A stretch of 64,000 bases of DNA from Mycoavidus sp. B2-EB (GCF_014218255.1 NZ_AP021872.1:1488001-1552000); one strand, 5' to 3'. Positions 18,304-28,506 are shown, counted from the first letter of the stretch. The notes: generated by a model from the letters alone, not told the origin. Numbers and translations: made by a program.

Positions 18304-20625
18304 TTACTCATAATTTGAAAAACGCGATGGCGGTGGCGGTGGCGGTGGCAGTCCAACATATCCCGGCACACTCGTGCGCAATTGCTCAATTAACCCATTG
18401 TCAATTCTCGACAACCCTTTAAACTCGAGCTGCGCCAGCACGCGTGTGCCAGTCGCATTCGCGCCACTTAGCTCAATCCCATTAGCAAAGCGCTGGATCG
18501 CCAAGCCAAACGCCCAACAATCCGCATCATACTGAAAACCGAGTAGGCTATCGACTAAACGGTGGCTATCGAGGCCATAATTAAGTCGCCCTACTCCATA
18601 TAAACGCCGGCTTAATGGCCACTGCGCAGAAATCACGGCTTGTTTAATCGGCTGATAATTAAGCGTTGGATTGGCACGCGTATAACGATACGCCAAATTA
18701 AACACTTTACGATCAGCAGGGCTCCAGCCAAAACCAAGATTGGAACGGATCAATTCATTATTATCCGCATTAAATTGCACAGCGGTTTCCGAGCTGAAAC
18801 CCGCCCCTAACCTAAACGCCGCGCCTAATAATAAATCGGAATGATTGGCCATCCGATTCGGCTGATTGGGCAGTAGAGTGACTCGCTGTTGCTGAAAATA
18901 ATACTGCTGCGCCGCCACTAAACGTCCACGCTCGTCTCCCGTTACTGAATCACTAAAACGTGTCGTTATACCTGCCGTCAAGCGATTGGTGTCAGCAATC
19001 CGATCATTCCCTACAAAGGAGTTTTCAGTATAAATTTCAGCCAAACCAAAATCAGCCTCCGCCGTATCGAAGAGCGGCATGAAATTTTGCTCTCGATAAG
19101 GTGTATACACATAATATAACCGTGGCTCAAGGGTCTGAATATACTCTTTTCCGAAAAAGCGCACCGAACGCTCAAAAATCAGCCCGCTATCTAAGCTCAA
19201 AGTTGGAATTGCCGTATTAAGATGGCGCGGTTGGGAAGCGCTGGCCATTGAAGCAATCGCACTCAAATCATATGCAGCCAAATGATATTGCAGTTTTGGC
19301 ACAATAAAATAAGCTGTGCTAAGTAACGGATAACTTAGATAGGGACTCAAAAAAACCCGATCACCTTCCGTTAAATCTGCCGTCGTGATTTTGAAACGCG
19401 AATAATTCGCTTGCGCGCCAAAGTCGAAGCCATATGCGTCATAACGCTCATATTTAACATTTAATTCGGGTTCTCGCCCATACGGTGCAAATGATGGCGG
19501 CAAGGTCTGCCAACGCTGCACGCGCGCCAGCGCGGACCAAGGCCCGCGGTTATACGTCAAACCCGCTTCTTGTTGATAGAGCAACTGCATGCCGTTCATA
19601 AACATATTACCGGCCGTTAAATCCTCCGGATAAGTATAATCCGATACACGATTATAGTTGACATAAGCCCCTAAGCTATTGCCCAGCTCCTGCGCGTGTT
19701 GCACACGAATTGCATAACGTCTGCTCTGCATGACTTCATCATGAGGCAAATATTCAACGTTGATCGAGCCTGAGTAAGTGGGAGACAAATAACGGTAATC
19801 CGCGCCAAGTTGCATGCCACGGCGCGACATATAACGTGGATAAAGCGTCAAATCACGGTTGGGGGCAATATTAAAATAATACGGTAGCGTAGCATCAACT
19901 CCCGCCGTCGAGCCCAACGCAACCACTGGCGGCAACAAACCAGAAACCCGTTGATTAGCCAATGGGAATGACAAATAAGGACTCGCAAAAAGCGGTACCT
20001 GCTGAAAGAACAATACACCATTACGCGCCACGCCTAAGTTATTCGCCTTATCAAGTTCAACGTGGCTCGCCTTGATATTCCAAGCCGGCTGCAAACATGG
20101 ACACCCTGTATAGGAGCCCCGCGTAATGACTATGCGCTCTGGATCCAGCACATCAATCCGTTGCGCGTTACCTGAACCACCAGCAGTAAAGCGATAGCTA
20201 GGCGAAAGCATATAGCCCTCATTTTCCTTAATCTTTAAATGCGCTTCAGGTCCGCTAAAAGTATTACCCTTATTGATAATACGCACATTACCGTAAGCAT
20301 CCGCTTGATCCGTAGCCGCATCATAATGCAACCGATCACCTTTGATCACCGTAGTTGAAGTGCGCACCTCAGCCGAGCCCGAAACAGTTACCTCTTGCTC
20401 GCCCTGCGCTTCGACTTGATCGCCCAACACAAATCTTGCCGCGCCCTGACCCGGATGCTCTTCAAGCCGCGGCGCTAGCGTCAGCCCCGAAACGGGCGCG
20501 CCCGCGCTGATCACCAGCTCGCGTGGCTGGCTAAAAGCGGTAAGCGGCGCACTCGCTGGCAACGCCAGCAAAGCAATCAACAAAGATGAGAGACGCGGAT
20601 GAGTAGATTGAGGCAAAGTTAACAA
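18304..20625 (-). CDS. lptD: LPS-assembly outer-membrane protein LptD
   Basis: LptD forms with LptE the translocon that inserts lipopolysaccharide into the outer leaflet. The 773-residue protein has a hydrophobic signal segment (about residues 12-32), an OstA/LptA-like N-terminal domain (about 65-170) and a long beta-barrel C-terminal domain. Cysteines are few: the GCPC pair near residue 176 and one in DADCWAF near 700, so the disulphide pattern differs from the four-Cys E. coli protein. It ends in an unusual run of seven prolines before SRFSNYE. No ATG exists near the 5' end; the TTG at 20625 or the TTG at 20616 must serve as start. It is divergent from amgK. Confidence 0.94.
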   Translation of the reverse strand: MLTLPQSTHPRLSSLLIALLALPASAPLTAFSQPRELVISAGAPVSGLTLAPRLEEHPGQGAARFVLGDQVEAQGEQEVTVSGSAEVRTSTTVIKGDRLHYDAATDQADAYGNVRIINKGNTFSGPEAHLKIKENEGYMLSPSYRFTAGGSGNAQRIDVLDPERIVITRGSYTGCPCLQPAWNIKASHVELDKANNLGVARNGVLFFQQVPLFASPYLSFPLANQRVSGLLPPVVALGSTAGVDATLPYYFNIAPNRDLTLYPRYMSRRGMQLGADYRYLSPTYSGSINVEYLPHDEVMQSRRYAIRVQHAQELGNSLGAYVNYNRVSDYTYPEDLTAGNMFMNGMQLLYQQEAGLTYNRGPWSALARVQRWQTLPPSFAPYGREPELNVKYERYDAYGFDFGAQANYSRFKITTADLTEGDRVFLSPYLSYPLLSTAYFIVPKLQYHLAAYDLSAIASMASASQPRHLNTAIPTLSLDSGLIFERSVRFFGKEYIQTLEPRLYYVYTPYREQNFMPLFDTAEADFGLAEIYTENSFVGNDRIADTNRLTAGITTRFSDSVTGDERGRLVAAQQYYFQQQRVTLLPNQPNRMANHSDLLLGAAFRLGAGFSSETAVQFNADNNELIRSNLGFGWSPADRKVFNLAYRYTRANPTLNYQPIKQAVISAQWPLSRRLYGVGRLNYGLDSHRLVDSLLGFQYDADCWAFGLAIQRFANGIELSGANATGTRVLAQLEFKGLSRIDNGLIEQLRTSVPGYVGLPPPPPPPSRFSNYE

Positions 20626-20754
20626 AGAAATTAAAAACCGTTACTGCTGCGTCAGATGTCTAAAAATTGATTTCAAACAGGTCTTAGCCGAACAGAACGC
20701 AAAAAATAATCGGGTATTATATAAGCAAGATAGATCTCTTTTCGTTATATTTTG

Positions 20755-21780
20755 ATGACATACCCTTCCCCGGTTGATACTCGCCTAACGTTACTTTCAG
20801 ATTGGCTAGCAACTTTACCTAAGCATTATCAATTAGATTTAGCTTCACTTGAACCCGCTAGCGCAGACGCAGGAGCACGCCGTTATTTCCGACTTGCTAG
20901 CGCCGGATTACAAAGTTCAACTCTACTTGCGGTAGATGCCCCGCCCCCTCAAAAATGCGTTGAATTCGCCGCAATTGCATTACTCTTAGCCCAAGCAGGT
21001 ATCCATAGCCCCCAAGTCTATGAAAGCGATTTCACCCATGGTTTTATGCTCATCACTGACCTTGGTCGCACCACCTACCTTAACCTTATTTTAAGCGCAT
21101 CAGATCCTCTAGAAACGTGCCCCTTGTTCGACGCTGCGCTCAATGCGCTGATCCGCTGGCAATGCGCAACGCGCGCAGAGGTTCTACCGATTTACGATGA
21201 AGCTTTTGTGCGTCGAGAACTTGAGTTATTTCCCACCTGGTATCTTGAGCGCCACTTGGGCATCACGGTGGATCAGACCCTGCGCGCAACGCTCGACTCC
21301 ATCTTTACCCTATTGGTTGAAAACGCGCACGCGCAACCCCAGGTCTTTATGCATCGAGACTATATGCCACGCAATCTCATGGCATCTCCTCCCAATCCAG
21401 GAGTCATTGATTTTCAAGATGCGGTGCTAGGCCCGATTACCTATGATGTCGTCTCTTTATTCCGCGATGCCTTTATTAGTTGGGATGAATCATTTGAGTT
21501 AGATTGCATTGCCAAATATTGGGAGCGAGCAAAAAAAGCCGGCTTACCGGTGCGCACCGACTTTGCACAATTTTACCGTGAGCTGGAATGGATGGGCTTG
21601 CAACGACATTTAAAAATCTTAGGACTTTTCGCACGACTTTATTATTTAGATGGCAAAGAAAGCTATTTAGCTGACACACCAAGGTTTATCGTTTATGTGC
21701 GTAATGTCGCGCAACGCTATCGTGAATTAGCACCATTGTTGCCGATCTTAGACAAAATCGAGGATGCAAAGATTAAATAA
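20755..21780 (+). CDS. amgK: N-acetylmuramate/N-acetylglucosamine anomeric kinase
   Basis: AmgK phosphorylates recycled MurNAc at C1, the first step of the AmgK-MurU shortcut that bypasses de novo UDP-MurNAc synthesis (and fosfomycin). The 341-residue protein is an aminoglycoside-phosphotransferase/choline-kinase fold, with the catalytic HRDYMPRNLM motif (about residues 200-209) and the metal-binding IDFQDAVLGP (about 220-229). The ATG at 20755 follows an in-frame TTG at 20752. Its neighbour 320 bases downstream is murU, its usual partner. It is divergent from lptD, an arrangement typical of pseudomonads and Burkholderiaceae. Confidence 0.92.
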   Translation: MTYPSPVDTRLTLLSDWLATLPKHYQLDLASLEPASADAGARRYFRLASAGLQSSTLLAVDAPPPQKCVEFAAIALLLAQAGIHSPQVYESDFTHGFMLITDLGRTTYLNLILSASDPLETCPLFDAALNALIRWQCATRAEVLPIYDEAFVRRELELFPTWYLERHLGITVDQTLRATLDSIFTLLVENAHAQPQVFMHRDYMPRNLMASPPNPGVIDFQDAVLGPITYDVVSLFRDAFISWDESFELDCIAKYWERAKKAGLPVRTDFAQFYRELEWMGLQRHLKILGLFARLYYLDGKESYLADTPRFIVYVRNVAQRYRELAPLLPILDKIEDAKIK

Positions 21781-21791
21781 TCAATAGCCTT

Positions 21792-21953
21792 TTATATCTG
21801 AGTTTTCCAAATTCCTAGCTCTGCGAGGCCCAGCGCATGGGTGATGTTATATCGCGCCACGGCCTGCGCGGCTGTCGCGTTAGGGCCGATCATGTTGCGC
21901 GCGAGCTGATAAGCCAACAAGTTTAAAAATACGCGGAGTTTTTCTTGAGTCAT
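21792..21953 (-). CDS. Possible small protein, 53 residues, unknown
   Basis: The 321-base gap between amgK and murU contains an open minus-strand frame from ATG 21953 to TAA 21792. The predicted product is slightly basic, with a Leu-rich amphipathic first half (VFLNLLAYQLA) and an Ala-rich second half, and resembles no family I recognise. A GGATGGA-like element precedes the start by a few bases. The composition is protein-like, but length alone gives weak support. It could instead be a decayed gene end. Confidence 0.3.
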   Translation of the reverse strand: MTQEKLRVFLNLLAYQLARNMIGPNATAAQAVARYNITHALGLAELGIWKTQI

Positions 21954-22101
21954 AGGTCCATCCGCCGCTTATTGTTCAAGCCACGCGCCAACCTTACAAT
22001 ATGGGCTTCATGAATAAAATAATTCTCGACTCCAAAGCGGACTCGTAGCTTTAATATTACGGAATTCGCCACGCTTCGAGCACAATGCTATTTTTTCTAC
22101 G

Positions 22102-22800
22102 ATGATTTCTTCTCAAACCGCTATGATTTTCGCTGCTGGACGTGGCGAACGTATGAGCCCGCTCTCCGATTTTTGCCCCAAGCCCCTACTCACTGCGCGA
22201 GGCAAGCCACTTATCGTATGGCAAATTGAGCGCTTAGCACGAGCCGGGTTCACGACCATCATCATCAACCATCATTGGTTGGGAGAGCACATTGAGGCAG
22301 CACTCGGCGATGGCTCTTGCTGGGGCGTGCAGATTCGCTATTCCGCTGAAGTTGAGCCACTAGAAACAGCCGGCGCGATTGCCCAGGCCCTCCCTTTACT
22401 CGAGGCACAACAAAAGCCCTGCACCTTCGTTGCCGTGAGCGCCGATATTTTTACCGATTATGACTATTGCGCGCTGCATCAACCCATGCAACGGATGCAA
22501 AATTTGTCTGAACCCCATATGCATCTAGTGATGGTCCCGAATCCTGAATATCATCCGAACGGCGATTTTGCCCTTGAAAAGGGCCGGCTATCGCTTCACG
22601 ATGCTGCGCGTTTGACCTTCGGCAATATCGGCGTGTACGATACTCGGATGTTTTATGACCTCAAGCCTGGCACGCGCTGCGCACTCACCCCGTACTATTT
22701 AGCTGCGATTAAAGCACAGTGTGCAAGCGGTGAACTGTATCAGGGCAATTGGGCCAATGTGGGGACGCCCGCACAACTCCAACTGCTCAACACCCAATGA
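22102..22800 (+). CDS. murU: N-acetylmuramate-1-phosphate uridylyltransferase
   Basis: MurU makes UDP-MurNAc from MurNAc-1-phosphate and UTP, completing the AmgK-MurU recycling route. The 232-residue protein is a sugar-1-phosphate nucleotidyltransferase: the signature MIFAAGRGERMSPLS (residues 7-21) is followed by KPLLTARGKPLI, and the metal-binding Asp lies in VAVSADIFTDYD. Length is that of MurU rather than of larger GlmU-like enzymes. It is followed 49 bases later by the UbiH-family gene. Confidence 0.9.
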   Translation: MISSQTAMIFAAGRGERMSPLSDFCPKPLLTARGKPLIVWQIERLARAGFTTIIINHHWLGEHIEAALGDGSCWGVQIRYSAEVEPLETAGAIAQALPLLEAQQKPCTFVAVSADIFTDYDYCALHQPMQRMQNLSEPHMHLVMVPNPEYHPNGDFALEKGRLSLHDAARLTFGNIGVYDTRMFYDLKPGTRCALTPYYLAAIKAQCASGELYQGNWANVGTPAQLQLLNTQ

Positions 22801-22849
22801 CAAAAACCCTGCCAGCGGTTTATTCTGAGAACACGCGCTAAAACAAACC

Positions 22850-24061
22850 ATGTCCCGCTCGCTCAGTCCCCCTTTTGATTTCGATCTCACCATTATTGGC
22901 GCCGGGCCAGTTGGCCTTGCCCTAGCGGGCTGGCTGATGCGCCGCAGCGCAACGCGCACAATGTCGATTGCGCTGATTGATGCCAAACAACCCTCCTCAT
23001 CGCAGCACGATCCGCGTGCCTTTGCGCTCTCGCAGGGCAGTCGCAGCCTACTTGCACCACTAGGCTGGCCAGCGACAGCGGTACCGATTAAACAAGTACA
23101 TATCTCGCAATGTGGACATTTTGGACGTACGTTGATCGACTGCCGTGAACATCATTTACCAGCACTAGGCTATGTTGTCCGTTACGGCGCGTTGCTCTCT
23201 GCGCTCGAAAATGCACTGCCGCTCCACACACTACAACGCGTTACCCAAACCAAGGCCGGCGTACCTATGCAAGATGCATATGGCGTCACACTGCCGCTTG
23301 AAACCGCCAACGGGGCACGCACGCTACGCACTCAGCTTTTAATCCATGCCGAAGGCGGCCAATATCACGCTCAATCTTCTGCTGCACTCAACACCCCATC
23401 CAGCAATACTCGCGCTTATCAGCAAGTCGCGTTGGTCGGCGTCATCAGCGTCGATACACCACAGTCTTATATCGCGTGGGAACGTTTTACTGACGAAGGC
23501 CCACTGGCACTGCTTCCTTTAGGGGGCGAGCGCAACGCAAGCTATGCGCTAGTTTGGTGTGGCCACCCCGACAATACGCAACGTCGGCTGCACGCCAACC
23601 AAACCGACTTTTTAACCGAACTAGGCACGCTATTTGGCTCACGTCTCGGACGGTTTACCGAAATCAACGGGCGGGCGGCCTTTGCACTGAACTTGAGCAC
23701 GGCTGCAACGCTTACCGAGCATCGCACCGCGGTAATTGGCAATGCAGCTCAAACCTTGCATCCAGTAGCCGGGCAAGGGTTAAATCTAGGCTTACGTGAC
23801 GCGTATACATTAGTCGAGGCTTTGTCCGAAGCAGGCCCGACACCCGCAGCTCTAGTCCAATTTGCACAGCGCCGACGCGCTGATCGGCAATTAACCATCA
23901 CCGCTACCGATTTATTGGCACGCATTTTTACGAGCAGCTTTGCACCGCTATTTAGCCCATTACTTGCGCCCAGCTATGGACTTGCTTTGACTGCACTGGA
24001 TTGCTTTGCACCGCTCAAACGTAGATTGGCACAACATATGATGTTTGGCCAGCGGAGCTAA
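22850..24061 (+). CDS. ubiH: UbiH/UbiF/VisC-family FAD-dependent hydroxylase (ubiquinone synthesis)
   Basis: A 403-residue flavoprotein monooxygenase that hydroxylates the ubiquinone precursor ring. The FAD-binding Rossmann motif IIGAGPVGLALAG is at about residues 14-26, the DxxAxxLSQGS-type segment (DPRAFALSQGS) near 54-64, and the second FAD motif around NAAQTLHPVAGQGLNLGLRDA (in part) near 298-318. Which ring position it modifies cannot be fixed by sequence alone. In related genomes pepP lies between murU and this gene, and dsbC and dusB follow it; none is present here. Confidence 0.9.
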   Translation: MSRSLSPPFDFDLTIIGAGPVGLALAGWLMRRSATRTMSIALIDAKQPSSSQHDPRAFALSQGSRSLLAPLGWPATAVPIKQVHISQCGHFGRTLIDCREHHLPALGYVVRYGALLSALENALPLHTLQRVTQTKAGVPMQDAYGVTLPLETANGARTLRTQLLIHAEGGQYHAQSSAALNTPSSNTRAYQQVALVGVISVDTPQSYIAWERFTDEGPLALLPLGGERNASYALVWCGHPDNTQRRLHANQTDFLTELGTLFGSRLGRFTEINGRAAFALNLSTAATLTEHRTAVIGNAAQTLHPVAGQGLNLGLRDAYTLVEALSEAGPTPAALVQFAQRRRADRQLTITATDLLARIFTSSFAPLFSPLLAPSYGLALTALDCFAPLKRRLAQHMMFGQRS

Positions 24062-24131
24062 TTGAATCAGGAACTACCTATCAAATCTATCGTTCGCTCT
24101 CTATTTGAAAATATTTCTCGCTTAAGCCCCG

Positions 24132-25790
24132 TTATTTAGCCATCGTTGTAGCCGACAATTCATTTTTCATGATCGCGTCTAACACGTCAACAATAGGCTG
24201 CCGCTCTGCTGGGGAAAGTAGCAAAAGACTCTCGTCCAACAGCGCATGTGCCTCAGGCTGTGCTTGCTTATCCATTTTGATGTTTTCGACTAAAGACATT
24301 AATATAGAAGCGCGAGAGATGCTAGATAAACGCGGCAGTTGTCTTTCCAGCGTTTTAACAATCGCCAAAGTTGCACCGAGCGGCTCCCAACATTCAGATT
24401 TACTGATTAACTCAATTAATACCGATTGCAATGATTCATCAGGAACTCTATCTAAAAAATCCAATTCCTTAAAATTATTAAGAAAAATATCTAACGGGAG
24501 CCCACCCGCACTCGACCTGGGCATTTCCTGCAGTAACTTTAATAACACATCTTTAAATAAAACCGAATCAGTTAAACCTGCCAGCCATATGCAACTTATA
24601 TTATAATAAAACTGCTCTCTTACGGCATCAATTCCACTCACACCACTTAAATCTCCGATGGTGCCAATTAATAATTTAGCGCGCTCATTTTCAGGAAGAT
24701 TATCTATAAATTCTATTATAACCTCCACTATTCTCCCTCTCGCCCACCTGGGATCCAAGGGATTAACTTGCATATTTATTTCAGAATTATTTAGATCCGG
24801 CCTTATTAACCGGTCTAGCTTAGGAAAAACTTTTTTCACTAAGCCATTCAATAAAACAGGGAAATCTTCTTGAGGCATCCTTGGTAACTGCTGTTCTAGT
24901 AATTTGAAACCATAGACAGCATGCTTATTTGGCAAGATATCTTTCCAATCAGCATCAAGACATCTTTCGGTAACATCTAGTAATACAGAGCTGAGCTCTT
25001 TATCAGGAATAAAATCCGCATAGGCCAATAGTCTCGAGCCTATTTCACTCTCTAAAGCCAACTCCGCTGATAAAACCGATGCATCTCTTGACAAAAGTGA
25101 ACCTTTAAACTCAAGAATAGTTGAAATCAGGAGCTTCAATACCGCGCTACTCGGGTCCTTATCGAGGCATCTTTCGGCCGCTTCTAACACGACAGCATGG
25201 ACGACTTGCTTAGGAATTAAGTTGACCAAAGCCAGTAACTTGGAGCTCCCACTTTCTTCCTGGGCTAATCCCGCTTCATTTCCTTCCGTTTCGATTTTCC
25301 AACCACACAGGGTCAGTACTCCATTCCACAAATCAGGATCAGGTGGCATACGGCCCAGATTTCTCATAAGCTTTTGTTCTATCCACTCTTTAGTTTTCGG
25401 CTCTATCTCAGCAAAACGTGAGCATGTATCGACATTCTCTAGCATTTGCTTATATTCAGAAAATCCTTTTAACGATGGCGTTAATCGAATATATTGTTCA
25501 ACTAACTCTTTATTCTTATTCTTACTTTGCTGAGCTATGTTGTCTGAGGGCAGCTTAAGTGCAAACTGCCTAAGGTCTTTTCTCTGCTCCAATATGCCCA
25601 GCTGTAATGATGATGGAAGCCGTTGCAAAAAATGAGATGCACTCTTCTTATTTTTTTCGCTGTCAGGAGCGGGAATATCTTCACTCAATGCAGATGCACA
25701 GATTTCTCTTGTCTCATCATCCATCCGTTCCGAGATTTCATTGAGAATTTCCCTGGGAAACTTAAACGATAAATTAAATAAATTACTCAC
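24132..25790 (-). CDS. Unknown 552-residue alpha-helical-repeat protein with an F-box-like N terminus
   Basis: I do not recognise a named family. Residues 9-33 (FKFPREILNEISERMDDETREI region) follow the F-box pattern of Pro-x-Glu-hydrophobic-x-x-Ile, two helices and a polar tail, but only weakly. The rest is a solenoid of Leu-rich helices in which an IP/LP turn precedes helices such as VVLEAAERCLDKD, VLLDVTERCLDAD and VLLNGLVKK, about seven times: a HEAT/ARM-like layout. No signal peptide or membrane segment is seen. The start is a GTG with a GGGA element upstream. The gene is more AT-rich than its neighbours, opposes them in strand, and lies where dsbC/dusB are expected. A host-directed effector is a reasonable guess only. 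Confidence 0.6.
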   Translation of the reverse strand: MSNLFNLSFKFPREILNEISERMDDETREICASALSEDIPAPDSEKNKKSASHFLQRLPSSLQLGILEQRKDLRQFALKLPSDNIAQQSKNKNKELVEQYIRLTPSLKGFSEYKQMLENVDTCSRFAEIEPKTKEWIEQKLMRNLGRMPPDPDLWNGVLTLCGWKIETEGNEAGLAQEESGSSKLLALVNLIPKQVVHAVVLEAAERCLDKDPSSAVLKLLISTILEFKGSLLSRDASVLSAELALESEIGSRLLAYADFIPDKELSSVLLDVTERCLDADWKDILPNKHAVYGFKLLEQQLPRMPQEDFPVLLNGLVKKVFPKLDRLIRPDLNNSEINMQVNPLDPRWARGRIVEVIIEFIDNLPENERAKLLIGTIGDLSGVSGIDAVREQFYYNISCIWLAGLTDSVLFKDVLLKLLQEMPRSSAGGLPLDIFLNNFKELDFLDRVPDESLQSVLIELISKSECWEPLGATLAIVKTLERQLPRLSSISRASILMSLVENIKMDKQAQPEAHALLDESLLLLSPAERQPIVDVLDAIMKNELSATTMAK

Positions 25791-26637
25791 AATTTAATTT
25801 CCCAAAATATTAATTACCATAAAAAACCAATCCTTCACATCAACTAACGGAGCAGCTCATGAAAAATTACAAAGCCTCTTAATCAACATGTGACAATAGT
25901 AATTAAATAGCAGCCTTAATGCAAAATGAAAGGAGATATATAGCATATAAGATATGTGCTACATACCAAATCCATTAGAAGAAAAAATGTCATAAAAAAC
26001 GAATAGAAAATAATGAATAGCACAATACAATGAATTAAATACACCAGCCACCACTTAACCAAAATTTAATTTTAATATTAAATGCAATTTAATTACCGTT
26101 AAGAATTCAAATTCTCACATATTAGACACCTGCATCTCAATACGAGCCAACTTATTAAAATGATTGCCGCACAAGTTTAAAAATGGCGTTAAGCTTTCTT
26201 TCTAAATAGCAGAGCGCAAAACAGAAAGGCTAAAATTATTGTAAATATTTTTAGGGCCGTTTTTTGCTTAGAGTTGATGGCTGGGTGTGCCAATAAACGT
26301 TGAATAAGAGTTTCTGGTTGGGCTCGTTTAAGCGGCGCAGGGGCCAGCAGACCACTTCACACTCACCGCCCCCCCTGCTTTACTATCAATATATTTTCTT
26401 CATAGAAGATTTCAAGCGCAGGAGTGCAAAATAGCCTGCAGGTTAAGTTAGAATGTACTCCTTTTTTCTCCGCGCTCCCTCCCTCTGCTGTAAGTTTGAA
26501 TATATGATGCCGAATCCTGTTTCATTGATGTCGTTCTACCCGCTCTGCGCCAATCACACGCGTCCTTTTAATCACTTTCAGAGTCGTTGCACTGCATCTC
26601 TTATCACGTTACTTCCTCAAACTCAGTGGCGAATTGT
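25791..26637. other. AT-rich non-coding stretch with a possible decayed membrane-protein tail
   Basis: About 850 bases without a convincing gene. The part up to about 26200 is markedly AT-rich, consistent with imported or decaying DNA upstream of the 552-residue gene. On the minus strand between about 26346 and 26189, a frame without a start codon reads as a polar segment followed by about 20 hydrophobic residues (IFTIILAFLFCALLF) and a basic end. This looks like the C terminus of a lost membrane protein. The last 200 bases must contain the fis promoter. Confidence 0.45.
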
Positions 26638-26871
26638 ATGAGCAAAGGTGAAATCGAACAATGCGTACACAAAAGTCTAGATAGCTACTTTGCAGATCTG
26701 GACGGCTCAGACCCGCATGACCTCTATAAAATGGTTATCACATGCGTCGAAAAACCCCTGTTTGAGTATATTATTGCTCGGACCGGCGGAAAACAGCTGC
26801 TAGCGGCCAAATACCTTGGCATGAACCGTAATACTTTGCGTAAGAAGCTACAACAACACGATTTGCTGTAG
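26638..26871 (+). CDS. fis: Fis family DNA-binding protein
   Basis: A 77-residue nucleoid-associated protein of the Fis family. The C-terminal helix-turn-helix (GGKQLLAAKYLGMNRNTLRKKL, in part) is nearly canonical, and the preceding dimerisation helices match the Burkholderiaceae version (IEQCVHKSLDSYFADL start). The ATG at 26638 gives the usual family length; an ATG-initiated upstream extension is not supported. In related genomes fis is co-transcribed behind dusB, which is missing here, so fis presumably uses its own promoter. An intrinsic terminator follows it. Confidence 0.93.
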   Translation: MSKGEIEQCVHKSLDSYFADLDGSDPHDLYKMVITCVEKPLFEYIIARTGGKQLLAAKYLGMNRNTLRKKLQQHDLL

Positions 26872-26877
26872 CAATTC

Positions 26878-26906
26878 AGCCGCCCCTGTTTTGGCGGCTA
26901 GTTTTT
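26878..26906 (+). terminator. Rho-independent terminator between fis and purH
   Basis: A 7-base stem AGCCGCC/GGCGGCT (26878-26884 and 26893-26899) with an 8-base loop is followed by a T-run at 26902-26906. It starts 7 bases after the fis stop and ends 17 bases before the purH ATG, so it either separates the two genes or attenuates purH. Confidence 0.8.
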
Positions 26907-26922
26907 CTATTTCTAATAAATA

Positions 26923-28506
26923 ATGATCAAACAAGCACTCCTTTCTGTTTCGGATAAATCTGGCATTATTGAACTTGCGCGCGCGCTTTCTTCACTTGGC
27001 ATAGCCATTCTGTCAACCGGCGGTACCGCTAAACATCTAACTGAAGCAGGCATAGCTGTTACTGAAGTTGCCCATTACACGGGCTTTCCCGAAATGCTGG
27101 ATGGGCGCGTCAAAACTTTGCATCCCAAAATACATGGCGGCTTACTCGCGCGGCGCGACCTTTCGGCCCATATGGCGTCATTACAAGAGCACGAGATTGC
27201 AACCATTGATCTACTGGTCGTGAATCTTTATCCATTCGCCCAAACCATTGCGCGTGACGATTGCACACTCGCCGAGGCAATTGAAAATATCGACATCGGC
27301 GGTCCGGCGATGTTGCGCTCGGCCGCTAAAAATCATCGTAATGTCACCGTCATCGTTGATCCGGCTGATTACAGCACCGTGCTTGACGAAATACGCGCGC
27401 AAGACACGCCTACGGTGAGTTACGCCACGAATTTTCGGCTTGCGGCCAAAGCCTTTGCGCATACCGCTCAATACGATGGAGCCATTACAAATTATTTAAG
27501 CAGCTTGGGCGACGATTTGACGCATGCTACACGCAACGCATACCCAGCCGTGCTCAATTTAGCCTTTGAGAAAGTGCAAGATCTACGCTATGGCGAAAAT
27601 CCACATCAGCGGGCTGCGTTTTACCGAGACCTTACTCCTCCTAACTGTACGCTCGCAAATTATCGTCAACGACAAGGCAAAGAACTTTCTTATAATAATC
27701 TCGCCGATGCCGATGCCGCCTGGGAATGCGTTAGAAGTTTCAACGCCAACCCTACCGAGGCCCATGCCTGTGTGATTGTTAAACATGCAAACCCGTGCGG
27801 CGCAGCACTTGCAGACAGCGCTGCGGCCGCTTACACCAAAGCCTTCCAAACTGACCCAGCCTCAGCTTTTGGCGGCATCATCGCATTTAATAGCGAAGTC
27901 AATGCCGTCACTGCGCAAGCTGTGCTGCAACAATTTGTTGAAGTGCTGATTGCACCTGCCTTTAGCGCTGACGCGAAAGAATTGCTGAGCGCCAAACAAA
28001 ACCTGCGAGTGCTTGAGATTCCACTTGGACAGACACTCAATATTTTTGATTTGAAGCGCATCGGTGGCGGTCTATTAGTGCAATCGCCAGATGCAAAAAA
28101 CATTCAATTGCATGAACTACGCGTAGTCACCAAGCGACATCCAACGCCCAAAGAAATGGAGGATGCGTTATTCGCCTGGCAGGTCGCTAAGTTTGTTAAA
28201 TCGAATACTATCGTGTTTTGTGCGCAGCATATGACACTTGGCATTGGCGCAGGTCAAATGAGCCGCATTGATGCCGCTCGCATTGCTCGTATTAAAGCAG
28301 AAAACGCTGGCTTAAACCTAGCCGGTTGCGCGGCCGCTTCGGATGCATTTTTTCCGTTTCGAGATGGGCTGGATGTGATCGTTGCTGCTGGCGCAACTTG
28401 CGTTATTCAACCCGGCGGCTCGGTACGCGATGATGAGGTCATCGCCGCAGCAGATGAGCATAACATCGCTATGGTATTGACCGGCACACGTCACTTTCGG
28501 CATTGA
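26923..28506 (+). CDS. purH: Bifunctional AICAR formyltransferase/IMP cyclohydrolase
   Basis: PurH performs the last two steps of IMP synthesis. The 527-residue protein has the N-terminal MGS-like IMP cyclohydrolase domain ([10 protein letters not shown] at residues 5-14 and the STGGTAKHL segment) and the C-terminal AICAR transformylase domain with the [10 protein letters not shown] motif around residue 286-295. Length is normal. Upstream is the fis terminator; downstream, 64 bases on, is ruvC. Confidence 0.97.
   Translation: MIKQALLSVSDKSGIIELARALSSLGIAILSTGGTAKHLTEAGIAVTEVAHYTGFPEMLDGRVKTLHPKIHGGLLARRDLSAHMASLQEHEIATIDLLVVNLYPFAQTIARDDCTLAEAIENIDIGGPAMLRSAAKNHRNVTVIVDPADYSTVLDEIRAQDTPTVSYATNFRLAAKAFAHTAQYDGAITNYLSSLGDDLTHATRNAYPAVLNLAFEKVQDLRYGENPHQRAAFYRDLTPPNCTLANYRQRQGKELSYNNLADADAAWECVRSFNANPTEAHACVIVKHANPCGAALADSAAAAYTKAFQTDPASAFGGIIAFNSEVNAVTAQAVLQQFVEVLIAPAFSADAKELLSAKQNLRVLEIPLGQTLNIFDLKRIGGGLLVQSPDAKNIQLHELRVVTKRHPTPKEMEDALFAWQVAKFVKSNTIVFCAQHMTLGIGAGQMSRIDAARIARIKAENAGLNLAGCAAASDAFFPFRDGLDVIVAAGATCVIQPGGSVRDDEVIAAADEHNIAMVLTGTRHFRH

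Noticed and set aside
26453..26641. 62-codon frame upstream of fis
   Set aside because: Composition is not protein-like, there is no family similarity, and it overlaps the region where the fis promoter must be.
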